Shown one piece after another: positions 31,691 through 42,308 of a stretch of 64,000 nucleotides of DNA. Origin of the DNA: an uncultured Rhodospirillales bacterium. GTDB taxonomy: Bacteria; Pseudomonadota; Alphaproteobacteria; Rhodospirillales; UBA2165. The stretch is taken from the NCBI GenBank assembly GCA_913055735.1, contig CAJXKD010000001.1:620001-684000 (forward strand). The letters run 5' to 3'. The translations under genes and the position numbers were made by a program. Below the pieces are notes generated by a model, which saw nothing but the letters and a program-made list of their open reading frames with translations, had not been told where the DNA came from and ran no database searches. The number at the start of each line of letters is the position of its first letter. Position 1 is the first letter of the stretch.

Positions 31691-33124
31691 GTGAGCCACA
31701 AATCACACAAAGAAAACATCCTCGCCTCCGACCTGTTGGCCATTACCCGGCGTAAGTTCGCCGCCCTGACGGCCGCCGCCGCGATGACCGTCGCGGCGTT
31801 TGCGGGTCATGCCAACGCCGCCGAACTCGACGTCGAAAAGGACGAACTCAAATTCGGCTTTATCAAACTCACCGATATGGCGCCGCTCGCCATCGCCGCC
31901 GAAAAGGGCTTCTTCGAAGACGAAGGCTTGTTCGTCACGCTCGAGCCGCAGGCCAACTGGAAGGTTCTGCTCGACCGCGTTATCGATGGCGAACTCGACG
32001 GTGCACATATGCTCGCCGGGCAACCGCTCGGCGCGACGATCGGCTTTGGCACCCAGTCCCACATCGTCACTGCCTTCTCGATGGATCTGAACGGCAACGG
32101 CATCACCGTCTCCAACGAGGTTTGGGCGGAGATGAAAAAGCACATCCCCCTGCAGCCCGATGGTAAACCCGTCCATCCTATCAAGGCCGACTATTTAAAA
32201 CCGGTAGTCGAAAAATTCCGCGCCGAGGGCAAACCCTTCAAGATGGGCATGGTCTTCCCCGTCTCCACGCACAACTACGAACTGCGTTATTGGTTGGCAG
32301 CGGGCGGCATTCACCCCGGCTTCTATTCCGCCGACAACATCACCGGCCAGATTATGGCCGACGCGCTGCTGTCGGTGACCCCGCCGCCGCAAATGCCGGC
32401 GACCCTCGAAGCGGGCACCATTTACGGCTACTGCGTCGGCGAACCCTGGAACCAGCAAGCTGTGTTCAAGGGCATCGGCGTGCCGGTGATCACCGACTAT
32501 GAGATCTGGAAAGACAACCCCGAGAAAGTCTTCGGTGTGTCCAAGGAATGGCAAGACGCCAACCCGAACACGCACCTGGCCGTTGTGAAGGCCCTGATCC
32601 GCGCCGCCATCTGGCTGGATGAGAACAACAATGCCAACCGTCGTGATGCGGTGAAGATCCTGTCGCGGTCCGAATATGTCGGCGCCGACGAGGAAGTAAT
32701 CGCCAATTCCATGACCGGCACGTTCGAATATGAAAAGGGTGACAAGCGCGACGTCCCCGACTTTAACGTCTTCTTCCGTTACTTCGCGACCTACCCCTAC
32801 TACTCCGACGCCGTTTGGTACCTGACCCAGATGCGCCGCTGGGGCCAGATCACCGAACAGAAACCGGACAGCTGGTACCACGACATCGCCAAAAGGGTGT
32901 ACCGCCCGGACATCTACGTCAAAGCGGCCAATCTGCTGATCGAGGAAGGCAAGGCGAAGAAGGAAGACTTCCCCTTCGGTACCGACGGCTATCGCGACCC
33001 GCAAACCGAGTTCATCGACGGCATCACTTTCGACGGCCGCAAGCCGAATGATTATCTCGAAAAATTTCCCATCGGTTTGAAGTCCAAACAGATGGTTAGT
33101 GGCAACGCCGTGACCGGCGGCTGA
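31691..33124 (+). CDS. nrtA: Nitrate ABC transporter substrate-binding protein
   Basis: 477 residues from GTG at 31691 behind TAGGAGAAG. The N-terminus has a twin-arginine-like signal ([20 protein letters not shown]) cut near HANAAE. NrtA/CmpA features are [57 protein letters not shown] and [13 protein letters not shown]. It binds nitrate or nitrite in the periplasm. First structural gene of the nas operon, followed after 82 bases by the permease. CmpA (bicarbonate) is the main alternative but the neighbours are nitrite and nitrate reductases. Confidence 0.95.
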   Translation: MSHKSHKENILASDLLAITRRKFAALTAAAAMTVAAFAGHANAAELDVEKDELKFGFIKLTDMAPLAIAAEKGFFEDEGLFVTLEPQANWKVLLDRVIDGELDGAHMLAGQPLGATIGFGTQSHIVTAFSMDLNGNGITVSNEVWAEMKKHIPLQPDGKPVHPIKADYLKPVVEKFRAEGKPFKMGMVFPVSTHNYELRYWLAAGGIHPGFYSADNITGQIMADALLSVTPPPQMPATLEAGTIYGYCVGEPWNQQAVFKGIGVPVITDYEIWKDNPEKVFGVSKEWQDANPNTHLAVVKALIRAAIWLDENNNANRRDAVKILSRSEYVGADEEVIANSMTGTFEYEKGDKRDVPDFNVFFRYFATYPYYSDAVWYLTQMRRWGQITEQKPDSWYHDIAKRVYRPDIYVKAANLLIEEGKAKKEDFPFGTDGYRDPQTEFIDGITFDGRKPNDYLEKFPIGLKSKQMVSGNAVTGG

Positions 33125-33206
33125 CATGGCCGGGGAGGTACACGCACTGCCTCCCCGTCTCCTTCATCCGAACTGGCACGAATCCGAATAAAGAAGGAAG
33201 CATCCA

Positions 33207-34325
33207 ATGACTCCTCCCGCCGATGCAGCGACCGCCACGGTTCATCCGGCAAACGACCTTTCGGCGTCGGATCACGAAGCGCGGCAAAAGCGCAAAGAGA
33301 AAATCTTTGCCGCCATCACCCGGTCGTCGAAGTACCTCAACCTCGCCGGGCTGACTTTCGTCACACCAATCCTCAAGATGGCGGCCGGCGAAAGCCCCAA
33401 ACATCAGATGAAGGAGCTTTGGCGCCTTCTTGGCCTCCCGCTGCTCGCCATCGTTATTTTCCTGGCCGTCTGGGCGCAGCTCGCCCCCATGGTCAACACG
33501 TCCCTCGGATCCATTCCCGGCCCGGCCCAGGTCTGGGAAGAAACAGTCAATCTTTGGGACGACCACAAGGCCGAGCGGGTGAAAGAAGCCGCCTTCTTTG
33601 AGCGGCAGGAAAAGCGCAATGCCCGCTATGCCGCAGAAGGCCGTCACGACAAAATCAAGGAACGCTCCTATACCGGCAAGCCGACCTATATCGACCAAAT
33701 CTTCACCAGCCTGCAGACCGTATTTATGGGCTTCCTGTTGGCAACAGTCATCGCCGTGCCGTTGGGTATCCTCAGTGGTCTGTCGCCGACCGTGAACGCG
33801 CTTCTCAACCCATTGATTCAGGTGTTCAAGCCGGTCTCGCCACTCGCGTGGCTGCCAATCGTCACCATGGTGGTGAGCGCACTTTACGTGTCGAACGATC
33901 CCCTATTCGAAAAATCTTTCATCAATTCCGCGCTCACGGTGACGCTTTGCTCGTTGTGGCCGACACTGATCAACACCGCGCTCGGCGTCTCATCGGTCGA
34001 CAAGGATTTGGTGAACGTCAGCCGTGTGCTGCGCCTCGGAGTATTCACCAAGGTCTTCAAGCTGATCATCCCGTCATCGCTGCCGCTCATCTTCACCGGC
34101 CTGCGCCTGTCGCTCGGCGTCGGCTGGATGGTGCTGATCGCAGCCGAGATGCTGGCGCAGAACCCCGGCCTCGGAAAGTTCGTCTGGGACGAGTTCCAGA
34201 ATGGCTCTTCAAGCTCGCTCGCCAAAATCATGGTCGCCGTCCTCACCATCGGCATCATCGGTTTCCTTCTCGACCGGTTGATGTATGCCCTGCAGGGCAT
34301 GCTCACCTTCGGCGAAACCCGCTAG
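33207..34325 (+). CDS. nrtB: Nitrate ABC transporter permease
   Basis: A 372-residue inner-membrane permease, longer than the usual 275 because of about 90 extra N-terminal residues and a charged loop (residues about 110-155: VWEETVNLWDDHKAERVKEA). The permease domain has the docking loop SVDKDLVNVSRVLRLGVFTKVFKLIIPSSLP and LGVGWMVLIAAEMLAQNPGLG, as in NrtB. Fifteen bases separate it from the double ATPase gene. Confidence 0.93.
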   Translation: MTPPADAATATVHPANDLSASDHEARQKRKEKIFAAITRSSKYLNLAGLTFVTPILKMAAGESPKHQMKELWRLLGLPLLAIVIFLAVWAQLAPMVNTSLGSIPGPAQVWEETVNLWDDHKAERVKEAAFFERQEKRNARYAAEGRHDKIKERSYTGKPTYIDQIFTSLQTVFMGFLLATVIAVPLGILSGLSPTVNALLNPLIQVFKPVSPLAWLPIVTMVVSALYVSNDPLFEKSFINSALTVTLCSLWPTLINTALGVSSVDKDLVNVSRVLRLGVFTKVFKLIIPSSLPLIFTGLRLSLGVGWMVLIAAEMLAQNPGLGKFVWDEFQNGSSSSLAKIMVAVLTIGIIGFLLDRLMYALQGMLTFGETR

Positions 34326-34340
34326 GCATCGGAGGCGATC

Positions 34341-36044
34341 ATGTCATTCTGCGAATTAAAGAACGTCTCCAAAACCTACGGCGACGGTGACGACAAGACA
34401 GAGGTGTTGAAGGACATCAACCTGTCTATCGACGAAGGCGAGTTCGTCGCCATCGTCGGGTTCTCGGGCTCGGGCAAGACGACCTTGATTTCCATCCTCG
34501 CCGGTTTGATTGGCGCGGACGAAGGCGAGGTCCTGTTGAAAGACGCACCGATCGTCGAGCCCTCGCCGGACCGGGGCGTCGTTTTCCAGAGCTATTCCTT
34601 GATGCCCTGGCTGACGGTGGAGGGAAACGTCCGGCTCGCCGTCGACCAGGTGTTCAAGAAGGAATCCAAGAAGGAACGCGCGGCCCGGGTTTCCAAATAC
34701 ATCGAGATGGTCGGCCTGGCTCATGCGAAGGACCGCCGTCCCGCCGAATTGTCGGGCGGCATGCGTCAGCGCGTCGCTGTCGCACGTGCGCTCGCCATGT
34801 CACCCGAAATGCTGTTGCTGGACGAGCCGCTGTCGGCGCTCGATGCGTTGACGCGCGCCAACCTGCAGCAGGAGATCGAGCGCATTTGGGCGCAGGAGAA
34901 AAAGACCGTCGTCTTGATCACCAATGATGTGGACGAAGCGATCCTGCTCGCCGACCGGATCATTCCCCTCACCCCGGCGCCCAACGCGACGCTCGGGCCA
35001 AAGTTCAAGGTCAACATCCCCCGGCCGCGCGACCGTCACGAGATGAACGATAATGCTGAGTTCAAGCGGCTCCGTGCCGAGATCACCCGCTATCTGATGG
35101 ACGCCGGCATGGAGCGCGGCGCGGACAGCGACGACGATCTTGTGCTTCCCAATGTGCTGCCAACAACGCAACTCGAGCGGCCGCCAGCCGCCTATGCCCG
35201 CGCCTCGGCGAGCCCGATCACCGACCGTTTCGTCGAATTCGGTAACGTTTCCAAGGTGTATCCGACGCCCAAGGGGCCGTTGACCGTGGTCGAGGATTTT
35301 GAACTCCTGATGAAGAAAGGCGAGTTCATTTCCCTAATCGGCCATTCGGGCTGCGGCAAGTCGACGGTGCTGTCCATGGTCGCGGGTCTCAACGACATCA
35401 CCAAGGGCGGCATCGTCCTCGACGGCAAGGAAGTCTATGACGCAAGTCCCGAACGCGCCGTCGTGTTCCAGGCGCCGAGTTTGTTCCCTTGGATGACGGC
35501 GGCGGAAAACGTCTCCATCGGCGTCGACGAGGTCTATCCCAAGGCGAGTGAAGCAGAGCGCAGCGACATCGTGCGCTATTACCTGAACCGCGTCGGTCTC
35601 GGCAACGACATGGACAAGCTCGCTTCCGACCTGTCCAACGGTATGAGGCAGCGGGTTGGTATCGCCCGTGCCTTCGCGTTATCCCCCAAGCTGCTGCTGC
35701 TCGACGAACCCTTCGGCATGCTCGATTCCCTCACCCGTTGGGAGTTGCAGGAAGTGTTGATGGATATATGGAAACGCACCCAAGTGACGGCCATCTGCGT
35801 CACCCACGATGTCGATGAAGCGATCCTGCTGGCCGACCGCGTCGTCATGATGACCAACGGACCGCGCGCCCGTATCGGCAAGATCATGGACGTTGGCCTG
35901 CCCCGCCCGCGGACGCGCAAGGAACTGCTCAACCACCCGGATTACTACGAATACCGCAAGCAACTGCTCGATTTCCTCGAGGAATATGAGCACGGCGCGT
36001 CCGGCAAATCGAAGCAGGCCGAAACCGGCAAGGAGGCCGCCTGA
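34341..36044 (+). CDS. Nitrate ABC transporter ATPase, tandem NrtC/NrtD-type fusion
   Basis: A 567-residue protein with two complete ATPase domains. The first (residues about 1-230) has [24 protein letters not shown] and [11 protein letters not shown]. The second (about 295-540) has [24 protein letters not shown] and [11 protein letters not shown], so the second signature is LSNG rather than LSGG. The linker is Pro/Ala-rich. In cyanobacteria NrtC and NrtD are separate, NrtC with an NrtA-like domain that is absent here. The protein would serve as both nucleotide-binding subunits. It ends one base before the nirB start. Confidence 0.93.
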   Translation: MSFCELKNVSKTYGDGDDKTEVLKDINLSIDEGEFVAIVGFSGSGKTTLISILAGLIGADEGEVLLKDAPIVEPSPDRGVVFQSYSLMPWLTVEGNVRLAVDQVFKKESKKERAARVSKYIEMVGLAHAKDRRPAELSGGMRQRVAVARALAMSPEMLLLDEPLSALDALTRANLQQEIERIWAQEKKTVVLITNDVDEAILLADRIIPLTPAPNATLGPKFKVNIPRPRDRHEMNDNAEFKRLRAEITRYLMDAGMERGADSDDDLVLPNVLPTTQLERPPAAYARASASPITDRFVEFGNVSKVYPTPKGPLTVVEDFELLMKKGEFISLIGHSGCGKSTVLSMVAGLNDITKGGIVLDGKEVYDASPERAVVFQAPSLFPWMTAAENVSIGVDEVYPKASEAERSDIVRYYLNRVGLGNDMDKLASDLSNGMRQRVGIARAFALSPKLLLLDEPFGMLDSLTRWELQEVLMDIWKRTQVTAICVTHDVDEAILLADRVVMMTNGPRARIGKIMDVGLPRPRTRKELLNHPDYYEYRKQLLDFLEEYEHGASGKSKQAETGKEAA

Positions 36045-36045
36045 C

Positions 36046-38499
36046 ATGCTGATGAAAACGGGAAGCAAACCCAAGCTGGTCCTGATCGGCAACGGCATGG
36101 CCGGGATGCGAACCATCGAAGAAGTGCTGAAGATAGATGCCAACATGTATGACATCACGGTCTTCGGTGCGGAGCCCTACGGTAACTACAACCGCATCAT
36201 GCTGTCACCGGTTCTTGCCGGCGACAAAACCGTCGACGACATCATGATCAACGACACGCAGTGGTATGCCGACAACGGCATTACCTTGCATGCGGGCAAG
36301 ACGATCACACGCGTCGATCGCGCCAAATGCGTGGTCGAAGCGGATGACGGTACCGTCGAGCCCTACGATCGGCTGCTCCTGGCGACCGGATCAGATCCGT
36401 TCATCATCCCGGTCCCCGGCGCCGACCTCGACGGCGTGATCACCTTCCGCGATATTCACGACGTCAACCGCATGATGGAGGCAGCAAAAACCAAGAAACA
36501 CGCCGTGGTTATCGGCGGCGGACTGCTGGGTCTCGAGGCAGCCAAGGGATTGATGATCCAAGGCATGGACGTCACCGTCGTTCATCTCATGGACTGCCTG
36601 ATGGAACGGCAACTCGATCCCATGGCGGGCGGCATGTTGCGCCGCTCCCTCGAGGATCAGGGGATGAAATTCCTGATGCCCGCTTCGACCCAGGAGATTC
36701 TCGGCGAGGATCACGTGACCGGCGTCCGCTTTGCCGACGGCTCGGAGATTCCCGCCGACATCGTCGTCATGGCGGTCGGTATCCGGCCCAACATCAAACT
36801 GGCGCAATCGGCGGGCATTCATTGCGAGCGCGGCGTCGTTGTCAACGATACCATGCAGACCTTCGATCCACGTATCTATGCGGTCGGCGAATGCGTGCAG
36901 CATCGCAAGCAAACATACGGGCTGGTGGCGCCTTTGTTCGAACAGGCGCGTATTTGCGCCAATCACCTGACCGAACGCTGCGTGCTCCGCTATCTCGGCT
37001 CGGTCACCTCGACCAAGCTCAAGGTGACGGGCATCGACCTATTCTCTGCCGGAGATTTCATCGGGTCCGACGCCACCGAGGACATGACTTTCCGCGATCC
37101 GGCCCGCAATATCTATAAGAAGCTGGTCATCGAGGAAAACCGCATCAAGGGCGCGGTTATGTTCGGCGATACGGTCGACGGCGCCTGGTATTTCCAGATG
37201 ATGCGCGACGGCACCGACATCAGCGCCTTCCGCGACACCATTCTGTTCGGCAAGGCGCATCTCGGCGATTCCGGCCGCGGCGATCAGAACCAGGCCATGG
37301 CTATGGCCGACGGCGACGAGGTCTGCGGCTGCAACGGCGTTTGCAAAGGCGACATCGTCGCCGCGATTACAAAAAACAAGCTCTACACACTCGATGATGT
37401 GCGCACGCACACCAAGGCATCTTCCTCGTGCGGATCATGCACCGGATTGGTAGAACAGCTGCTGGCGGCAACGGCGGGGGGCGATTACAGCGCAACACCC
37501 AAGGAAAAGCCGCTGTGCAAATGCACCGACCGGACCCACGAAGAGGTCCGCCGCGTGATCCTCGAACAAAGCTTGAAAACGATCCCCGAGGTCATGTCCT
37601 TCTTGGAATGGTCCAATCCCGACGGCTGCGCAAGCTGCCGTCCGGCGCTCAACTACTATCTCCTGTGTGCCTGGCCCGGTGAATATATCGACGATCAGCA
37701 ATCGCGGTTCATCAACGAGCGCGCCCACGCCAACATTCAAAAAGACGGCACCTACTCGGTGGTGCCGCGCATGTGGGGCGGCGTGACCAATCCCAAGGAA
37801 CTCCGCGCTATCGCCGATGTCGCCGACAAGTTCGATATCCCGACAGTCAAGGTGACGGGCGGCCAGCGGATCGATTTGCTCGGCGTGAAGAAAGACGACC
37901 TGCCCGCCGTTTGGGCCGATCTCAACGCCGCCGGACTCGTCTCCGGCCACGCTTACGGCAAGGCGCTGCGGACCGTGAAGACCTGCGTCGGGTCGGAGTG
38001 GTGCCGCTTCGGCGTGCAAGATTCGACCCGCATGGGCGTCGACCTCGAGAAAATGTGCTGGGGCACCTGGACGCCGCACAAGGTGAAACTCGCCGTATCG
38101 GGTTGCCCGCGCAACTGCGCCGAAGCGACCATCAAGGATTTCGGTGTGGTCGCGGTCGACTCGGGCTGGGAGCTCCATGTCGGCGGCAACGGCGGCATGA
38201 AAGTCCGCAAGACCGATCTGTTGTGCAAGGTGAAGACACCGGAAGAAGTGCTCGAATATTGCGGCGCCTATCTCCAGCTCTATCGCGAAGAAGCCTATTA
38301 CCTCGAGCGCACCGCACCCTGGATCGAACGGGTCGGGCTCGAAAGCGTCAAACAGCGCGTCGTCGAGGACGCCGAGGGCCGCAAGGCGCTTTACGAACGC
38401 TTCCTCTATTCCCAAAGCTTCTCGCAAGACGATCCCTGGGCGGCACGTGCCCGGCAAGCGGAACTGCAGAGCGAGTTCCGCACTTTGGCGGCGGTGTAA
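36046..38499 (+). CDS. nirB: Assimilatory NADH-nitrite reductase large subunit
   Basis: 817 residues. The N-terminal FAD/NADH domain contains LIGNGMAGMRTIEEVL, LLLATGSDPFIIPVPG, VVIGGGLLGLEAAKGL and IYAVGECVQH. Two BFD-like [2Fe-2S] segments follow: CGCNGVCKGD with SSCGSCTG, and CKCTDRTHEE with CASCRP. The C-terminal sirohaem domain has TCVGSEWCRFG and GCPRNCAEA, whose four Cys hold the [4Fe-4S]-sirohaem centre. It reduces nitrite to ammonium. The ATG at 36046 lies one base after the ATPase stop; longer frames overlap that gene. Confidence 0.97.
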   Translation: MLMKTGSKPKLVLIGNGMAGMRTIEEVLKIDANMYDITVFGAEPYGNYNRIMLSPVLAGDKTVDDIMINDTQWYADNGITLHAGKTITRVDRAKCVVEADDGTVEPYDRLLLATGSDPFIIPVPGADLDGVITFRDIHDVNRMMEAAKTKKHAVVIGGGLLGLEAAKGLMIQGMDVTVVHLMDCLMERQLDPMAGGMLRRSLEDQGMKFLMPASTQEILGEDHVTGVRFADGSEIPADIVVMAVGIRPNIKLAQSAGIHCERGVVVNDTMQTFDPRIYAVGECVQHRKQTYGLVAPLFEQARICANHLTERCVLRYLGSVTSTKLKVTGIDLFSAGDFIGSDATEDMTFRDPARNIYKKLVIEENRIKGAVMFGDTVDGAWYFQMMRDGTDISAFRDTILFGKAHLGDSGRGDQNQAMAMADGDEVCGCNGVCKGDIVAAITKNKLYTLDDVRTHTKASSSCGSCTGLVEQLLAATAGGDYSATPKEKPLCKCTDRTHEEVRRVILEQSLKTIPEVMSFLEWSNPDGCASCRPALNYYLLCAWPGEYIDDQQSRFINERAHANIQKDGTYSVVPRMWGGVTNPKELRAIADVADKFDIPTVKVTGGQRIDLLGVKKDDLPAVWADLNAAGLVSGHAYGKALRTVKTCVGSEWCRFGVQDSTRMGVDLEKMCWGTWTPHKVKLAVSGCPRNCAEATIKDFGVVAVDSGWELHVGGNGGMKVRKTDLLCKVKTPEEVLEYCGAYLQLYREEAYYLERTAPWIERVGLESVKQRVVEDAEGRKALYERFLYSQSFSQDDPWAARARQAELQSEFRTLAAV

Positions 38500-38502
38500 G
38501 CC

Positions 38503-38844
38503 ATGGAGACCTGGGTCAAGATCTGCCGCGTTGCCGATATCCCGCGCCTGGGGGCGCGGGTGGTCAAAAGCGCCCGCGGCGACATTGCCGTCTTCCGCAC
38601 GGCGAACGATGAGATCTTCGCGCTGATGGACCGCTGTCCGCACAAGGCGGGCCCGCTCTCGCAGGGCATCGTCCACGGCAAAAGGGTAACCTGCCCGTTA
38701 CACAACTGGGTTCTCGAACTTGCCGACGGTAACGCCCTCGCCCCCGATGTCGGCTGCGCCCCGACGGTCGGCGCCAAGATTGACGAAGAAGATGTCTATC
38801 TGGACATGCCGGCGGCGCGGACGACGCCGGTAGCGGCCGAATGA
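38503..38844 (+). CDS. nirD: Nitrite reductase small subunit
   Basis: A 113-residue Rieske-fold protein. Its cluster positions retain DRCPHKAGPLSQG and CPLHNWVLELADG, so unlike some NirD proteins the Cys and His residues are present. It supports the nirB product. It starts four bases after nirB and overlaps nasA by ATGA. Confidence 0.94.
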   Translation: METWVKICRVADIPRLGARVVKSARGDIAVFRTANDEIFALMDRCPHKAGPLSQGIVHGKRVTCPLHNWVLELADGNALAPDVGCAPTVGAKIDEEDVYLDMPAARTTPVAAE

Positions 38845-41537
38845 GCGGCGCAGTCAAAACCACTTGCCCTTATTGCGGCGTCGGCTGCGGCCTCGTCGCG
38901 ACCCATGCCGAGGACGGCACGGTTGCCATTGCCGGCGATCCCGATCACCCGGCCAACTACGGCCGGTTGTGTTCAAAAGGCTCGGCCCTCGGCGAAACCA
39001 TCGATCTCGAGGGCCGGCTCCTGCGTCCCGAGATCGGCGGCAAACGCGTCTCGTGGGACGAGGCGCTCGACACCGTTGCCGGCACGTTCAACAACATTAT
39101 CTCAAATGACGGACCGGACGCGGTCGCGTTCTACGTCTCCGGCCAATTGCTGACCGAGGACTATTACGTCGCGAACAAGCTGATGAAGGGTTTTATCGGG
39201 TCGGCCAACATCGATACCAATTCGCGCCTGTGCATGTCATCGAGTGTCGCCGGGCACAAGCGCGCTTTCGGATCCGACACCGTTCCCGGATGTTACGAGG
39301 ATTTGGAACTGGCCGACGTCGTCGTGTTTGTCGGCTCCAACGCCGCCTGGTGCCATCCGGTCCTATATCAGCGGATCATCGCCGCGAAAAAGAGCCGGCC
39401 GGAAATGACGCTGGTCGTGATCGATCCGCGCCGCACACCCACTGCCGAAACCGCGGATCTGCATTTGCCGCTTAGATCGGGAACCGACGCGATCCTGTTC
39501 AACGGTCTCTTGGTTTATTTGTTCGAGCGCGGCTTGGTCGACCGCAAGGGTGTTTCCAGCACCGTCGACGGATTGGACGACGCGCTCGCCGCGGCACGCA
39601 ATTCGTCATGGGATGCGGAAAGCGTCGCGCGGGACTGCCATTTGGACATCGACGATGTCGCTGCTTTCTTCGAGCTGGTTGCCGGGCATGAGAAAACGGT
39701 GACGCTTTATTCCCAAGGCATCCACCAATCGAGCAGCGGCAGCGACAAGGTCAATGCCATCCTCAACTGCCATCTGGCGACCGGCCGCATCGGCCGCCCC
39801 GGCATGGGGCCCTTCTCCCTGACCGGTCAGCCCAACGCCATGGGCGGCCGCGAGGTCGGCGGTCTCGCCAATCAGCTCGCCGCCCATATGGAGTTGGAGT
39901 CGGCACATCACCGCGACATCGTTGGGCGCTTCTGGGGATCGAAAAAAGTTCCGGCGAAGGCCGGACTGACCGCCGTCGATCTGTTCGATGCGGTCGGGCG
40001 GGGCGAAATCAAAGCCGTTTGGATCATGGGCACAAACCCGGCCGTCAGCCTGCCCGATGCTGCGCACGTCCGCGCGGCGCTGGAGAAATGTAAGTTTGTC
40101 GTAGTCTCCGACGTCCTGCGCGACACCGACACCGCGCGCTATGCCGATGTGCTGCTCCCCGCCCTCGCCTGGGGCGAGAAAGAGGGCACGGTGACCAACT
40201 CCGAACGCCGTATTTCCCGTCAACGCGCCTTCCTGCCCGCCCCGGGCGAGGCGCGCGCCGACTGGCGCATCATCTGCGATGTCGCAAACCGCATGGGTTT
40301 CGGCGACGCTTTCGCCTACGACTCGCCGGCGGCAATCTTTCGCGAACATGCCGCACTGTCGGGTGTCGCCAACAACGGCACCCGCGATTTCGACATCGGC
40401 GACCTGCAGGGCATCAGTAACATTGCCTACGACACCCTCGCCCCGATCCAATGGCCGGTCCGCAAGAAGAACGTCAAAGGCACCACGCGCCTGTTCAGCG
40501 ACGGCGCCTATTTCACCCCGTCAGGCAAGGCACGCATGCTGCCGATCATACCGCGGCAGCCCGTGAACGCACTCGACCGAACTTTCCCTTTTATCCTAAA
40601 CACCGGCCGGGTGCGCGATCATTGGCATACCATGACCCGCACGGGCAAATCGCCGCGCTTGTCGAGCCACAGCGTCGAGCCCTATGTCGAGATGCACCCG
40701 GCGGATGCCGCCGTCTTGGAGATCGGCGACAGGCAACTGGTTTGCATCGAAAGCGCTTGGGGGTCCGCAACCCTCAAAGCGCGGCTGAGCGATGGGCAAA
40801 CCCCCGGGACGGTTTTCATGCCGATCCATTGGACCGATCAGGTTTCGTCCCAATGCGTGGCCGGGATCCTGGTCAACCCGGAAACCGATCCCGTCTCCTA
40901 CCAGCCGGAACTCAAACATACGCCCATCAGGGTGCGCGCCGTCGAAACTAAATGGCAGGCATTCATTCTGGCCCGCGATCCCCTCACGCCCACCGGTTCG
41001 GCCTATTGGGCACGGGCACGGCGCAACGGCTGCTGGCTCTATGAGGTGAGCGGGACCGACGATATTCCCGACGTGGAGGCCTGGGCCACGGCACTTTCCC
41101 CGACAGGAGTCGGCGGCGGCGACGTTATTGCGTTCGCCGATGGGCGCACCGGATCCCACCGGATCGCCGTTCTGGAAAACGGCCGGTTGGTCTTCTGTCT
41201 GTTCATGGCGTCGGGCCGCGCTCTGCCGGCACGCGACTGGCTGGTCAGCCAGTTCACGGCGGAACGGCTATCGGACGACGCCCGCACCGACATTCTCGCA
41301 GGCGTGCCACGGAGCGGGTCGGCGGATTGCGGCGCCACCGTCTGCTCCTGTTTCGGTGTGGGCCTGAAAACCCTGCAAGAAGCTATTGCGAGCGACCACT
41401 TGACCAGCGTCCAACAGATCGGCGAGGTCCTTCAGGCCGGCACGAATTGCGGCTCCTGCATCCCGGAGTTGGAGCAGTTGCTCGGCAGCGCGGACGATCG
41501 TAAAGCCGGCGCAGCGCGGGTGGCATCCGCAGCCTAA
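38841..41537 (+). CDS. nasA: Assimilatory nitrate reductase catalytic subunit
   Basis: An 898-residue molybdopterin enzyme. The N-terminal [4Fe-4S] motif is CPYCGVGCG with Cys later in GRLCSKG; NIDTNSRLCMSSSVAGHKRAFG contains the Cys that ligates molybdenum; GMGPFSLTGQPNAMGGREVGG and GTNPAVSLPDA bind the MGD cofactor. The C-terminal 80 residues hold a BFD-like [2Fe-2S] segment (CSCFGVGLKTLQEAI, then TNCGSCIPEL) as in NasA of enteric type. It reduces nitrate to nitrite for the nirBD product. Last gene of the operon. No separate NasC reductase gene is in the window. Confidence 0.96.
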   Translation: MSGAVKTTCPYCGVGCGLVATHAEDGTVAIAGDPDHPANYGRLCSKGSALGETIDLEGRLLRPEIGGKRVSWDEALDTVAGTFNNIISNDGPDAVAFYVSGQLLTEDYYVANKLMKGFIGSANIDTNSRLCMSSSVAGHKRAFGSDTVPGCYEDLELADVVVFVGSNAAWCHPVLYQRIIAAKKSRPEMTLVVIDPRRTPTAETADLHLPLRSGTDAILFNGLLVYLFERGLVDRKGVSSTVDGLDDALAAARNSSWDAESVARDCHLDIDDVAAFFELVAGHEKTVTLYSQGIHQSSSGSDKVNAILNCHLATGRIGRPGMGPFSLTGQPNAMGGREVGGLANQLAAHMELESAHHRDIVGRFWGSKKVPAKAGLTAVDLFDAVGRGEIKAVWIMGTNPAVSLPDAAHVRAALEKCKFVVVSDVLRDTDTARYADVLLPALAWGEKEGTVTNSERRISRQRAFLPAPGEARADWRIICDVANRMGFGDAFAYDSPAAIFREHAALSGVANNGTRDFDIGDLQGISNIAYDTLAPIQWPVRKKNVKGTTRLFSDGAYFTPSGKARMLPIIPRQPVNALDRTFPFILNTGRVRDHWHTMTRTGKSPRLSSHSVEPYVEMHPADAAVLEIGDRQLVCIESAWGSATLKARLSDGQTPGTVFMPIHWTDQVSSQCVAGILVNPETDPVSYQPELKHTPIRVRAVETKWQAFILARDPLTPTGSAYWARARRNGCWLYEVSGTDDIPDVEAWATALSPTGVGGGDVIAFADGRTGSHRIAVLENGRLVFCLFMASGRALPARDWLVSQFTAERLSDDARTDILAGVPRSGSADCGATVCSCFGVGLKTLQEAIASDHLTSVQQIGEVLQAGTNCGSCIPELEQLLGSADDRKAGAARVASAA

Positions 41538-41890
41538 TCTGTAACGGCGTATTGGCTGCGGTTGTGCCCAGAGTGGGTCTAAACGCGAAAAAAAGGGCCG
41601 CCCTAATTGGGCTAACCCCTTCAAAAACTGCCATCTGATCGATGGCGGTGCAGACAGTCTCCTGCGAACCCGTCTCTGGCCGGATTTACCTGCTAAACAG
41701 GGAAGATACCGGGAAATTTACGGGCTTCGGCCTGCAATTATCGATTTCCCATCAAACAAACTGCTGATTTTCAAAACAATTCAGCAAAATTCCCTACTCG
41801 ACAGAACAGGGAATTTTTCTCATCAAACCGGGAATTTGTGCAGCGAAGCTGGGAAGTAGCCGACCGATCCCAACACCACCTCAACAGTTC
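41538..41890. other. Repeat-like intergenic region after nasA
   Basis: AT-rich compared with its flanks. The words GGGAA and TTCCC occur repeatedly (near 41700, 41710, 41748, 41791, 41809, 41830 and 41850), often as GGGAATTT. A seven-A run precedes a small GCCC-TAATT-GGGC hairpin at 41600-41612. No open frame with a recognisable protein is seen. The pattern is that of a degenerate mobile or interspersed repeat sequence rather than a gene. Confidence 0.45.
41786..41818. terminator. Hairpin AAAATTCCCT/AGGGAATTTT
   Basis: A perfect 10-bp stem with a 12-base loop followed by a T run, inside the region after nasA and about 75 bases from the stop of the convergent HbpS/GlcG-like gene. It could terminate transcription in either direction. 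Confidence 0.6.
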
Positions 41891-42286
41891 TTACAGCGCC
41901 GCAACTCCGGCCTGCGCAATCTCGACATCGAGGTGAGGCGGCGCGCCCGCCACGCCGATGGCGCCGACGCATTGATCATCAACCAGCAGCGGGAGCCCGC
42001 CCGGGATCGGGGTATGGGGCAATCGTAGCACCGAATAACGCCCCTCGTTCAGCGGTTCCTCGAAGAACGTCGTCGGATGGCCGCCTTCGGCCGCCGAGCG
42101 CGCCTTGTCGAGGGCGCCTTCTGCGCTCATCAACGGGGCGCCGTCCATACGCGTCAATAATTGTGGATAGGTCGTGCAATCGACGACCGCGATCGACACG
42201 TTGAACCCCATGTTTTTGGCGGCTTCCTCCGCCGCCGCCATGATACGGCGCGCATCCTCGATGGTAAGCGACAGTTTGGTCTGCAT
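41891..42286 (-). CDS. HbpS/GlcG (DUF336) family protein
   Basis: A 131-residue protein beginning TKLSLTIEDARRIMAAAEEAAKNMG, with a central SIAVVDCTTYPQLLTRMDGA and the hallmark PIPGGLPLLVDDQCVGAIGVAGAPPHLD. DUF336 proteins include haem- or cobalamin-binding HbpS and the glycolate-locus protein GlcG, and often accompany aromatic catabolic genes. It lies 22 bases downstream of the VOC protein gene on the same strand, so it is likely co-expressed. The precise role is unknown. Confidence 0.85.
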   Translation of the reverse strand: MQTKLSLTIEDARRIMAAAEEAAKNMGFNVSIAVVDCTTYPQLLTRMDGAPLMSAEGALDKARSAAEGGHPTTFFEEPLNEGRYSVLRLPHTPIPGGLPLLVDDQCVGAIGVAGAPPHLDVEIAQAGVAAL

Positions 42287-42308
42287 TTTATCTCTCCGAC
42301 AAGAAGCC

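Noticed and set aside
37435-38676. Long antisense frame over the end of nirB and nirD (413 codons)
   Set aside because: The plus strand encodes the sirohaem and Rieske motifs; the antisense product matches no family.
41383-41634. Minus-strand frame running from the spacer into nasA
   Set aside because: Overlaps the conserved nasA C-terminus; the rest is repeat-like spacer.
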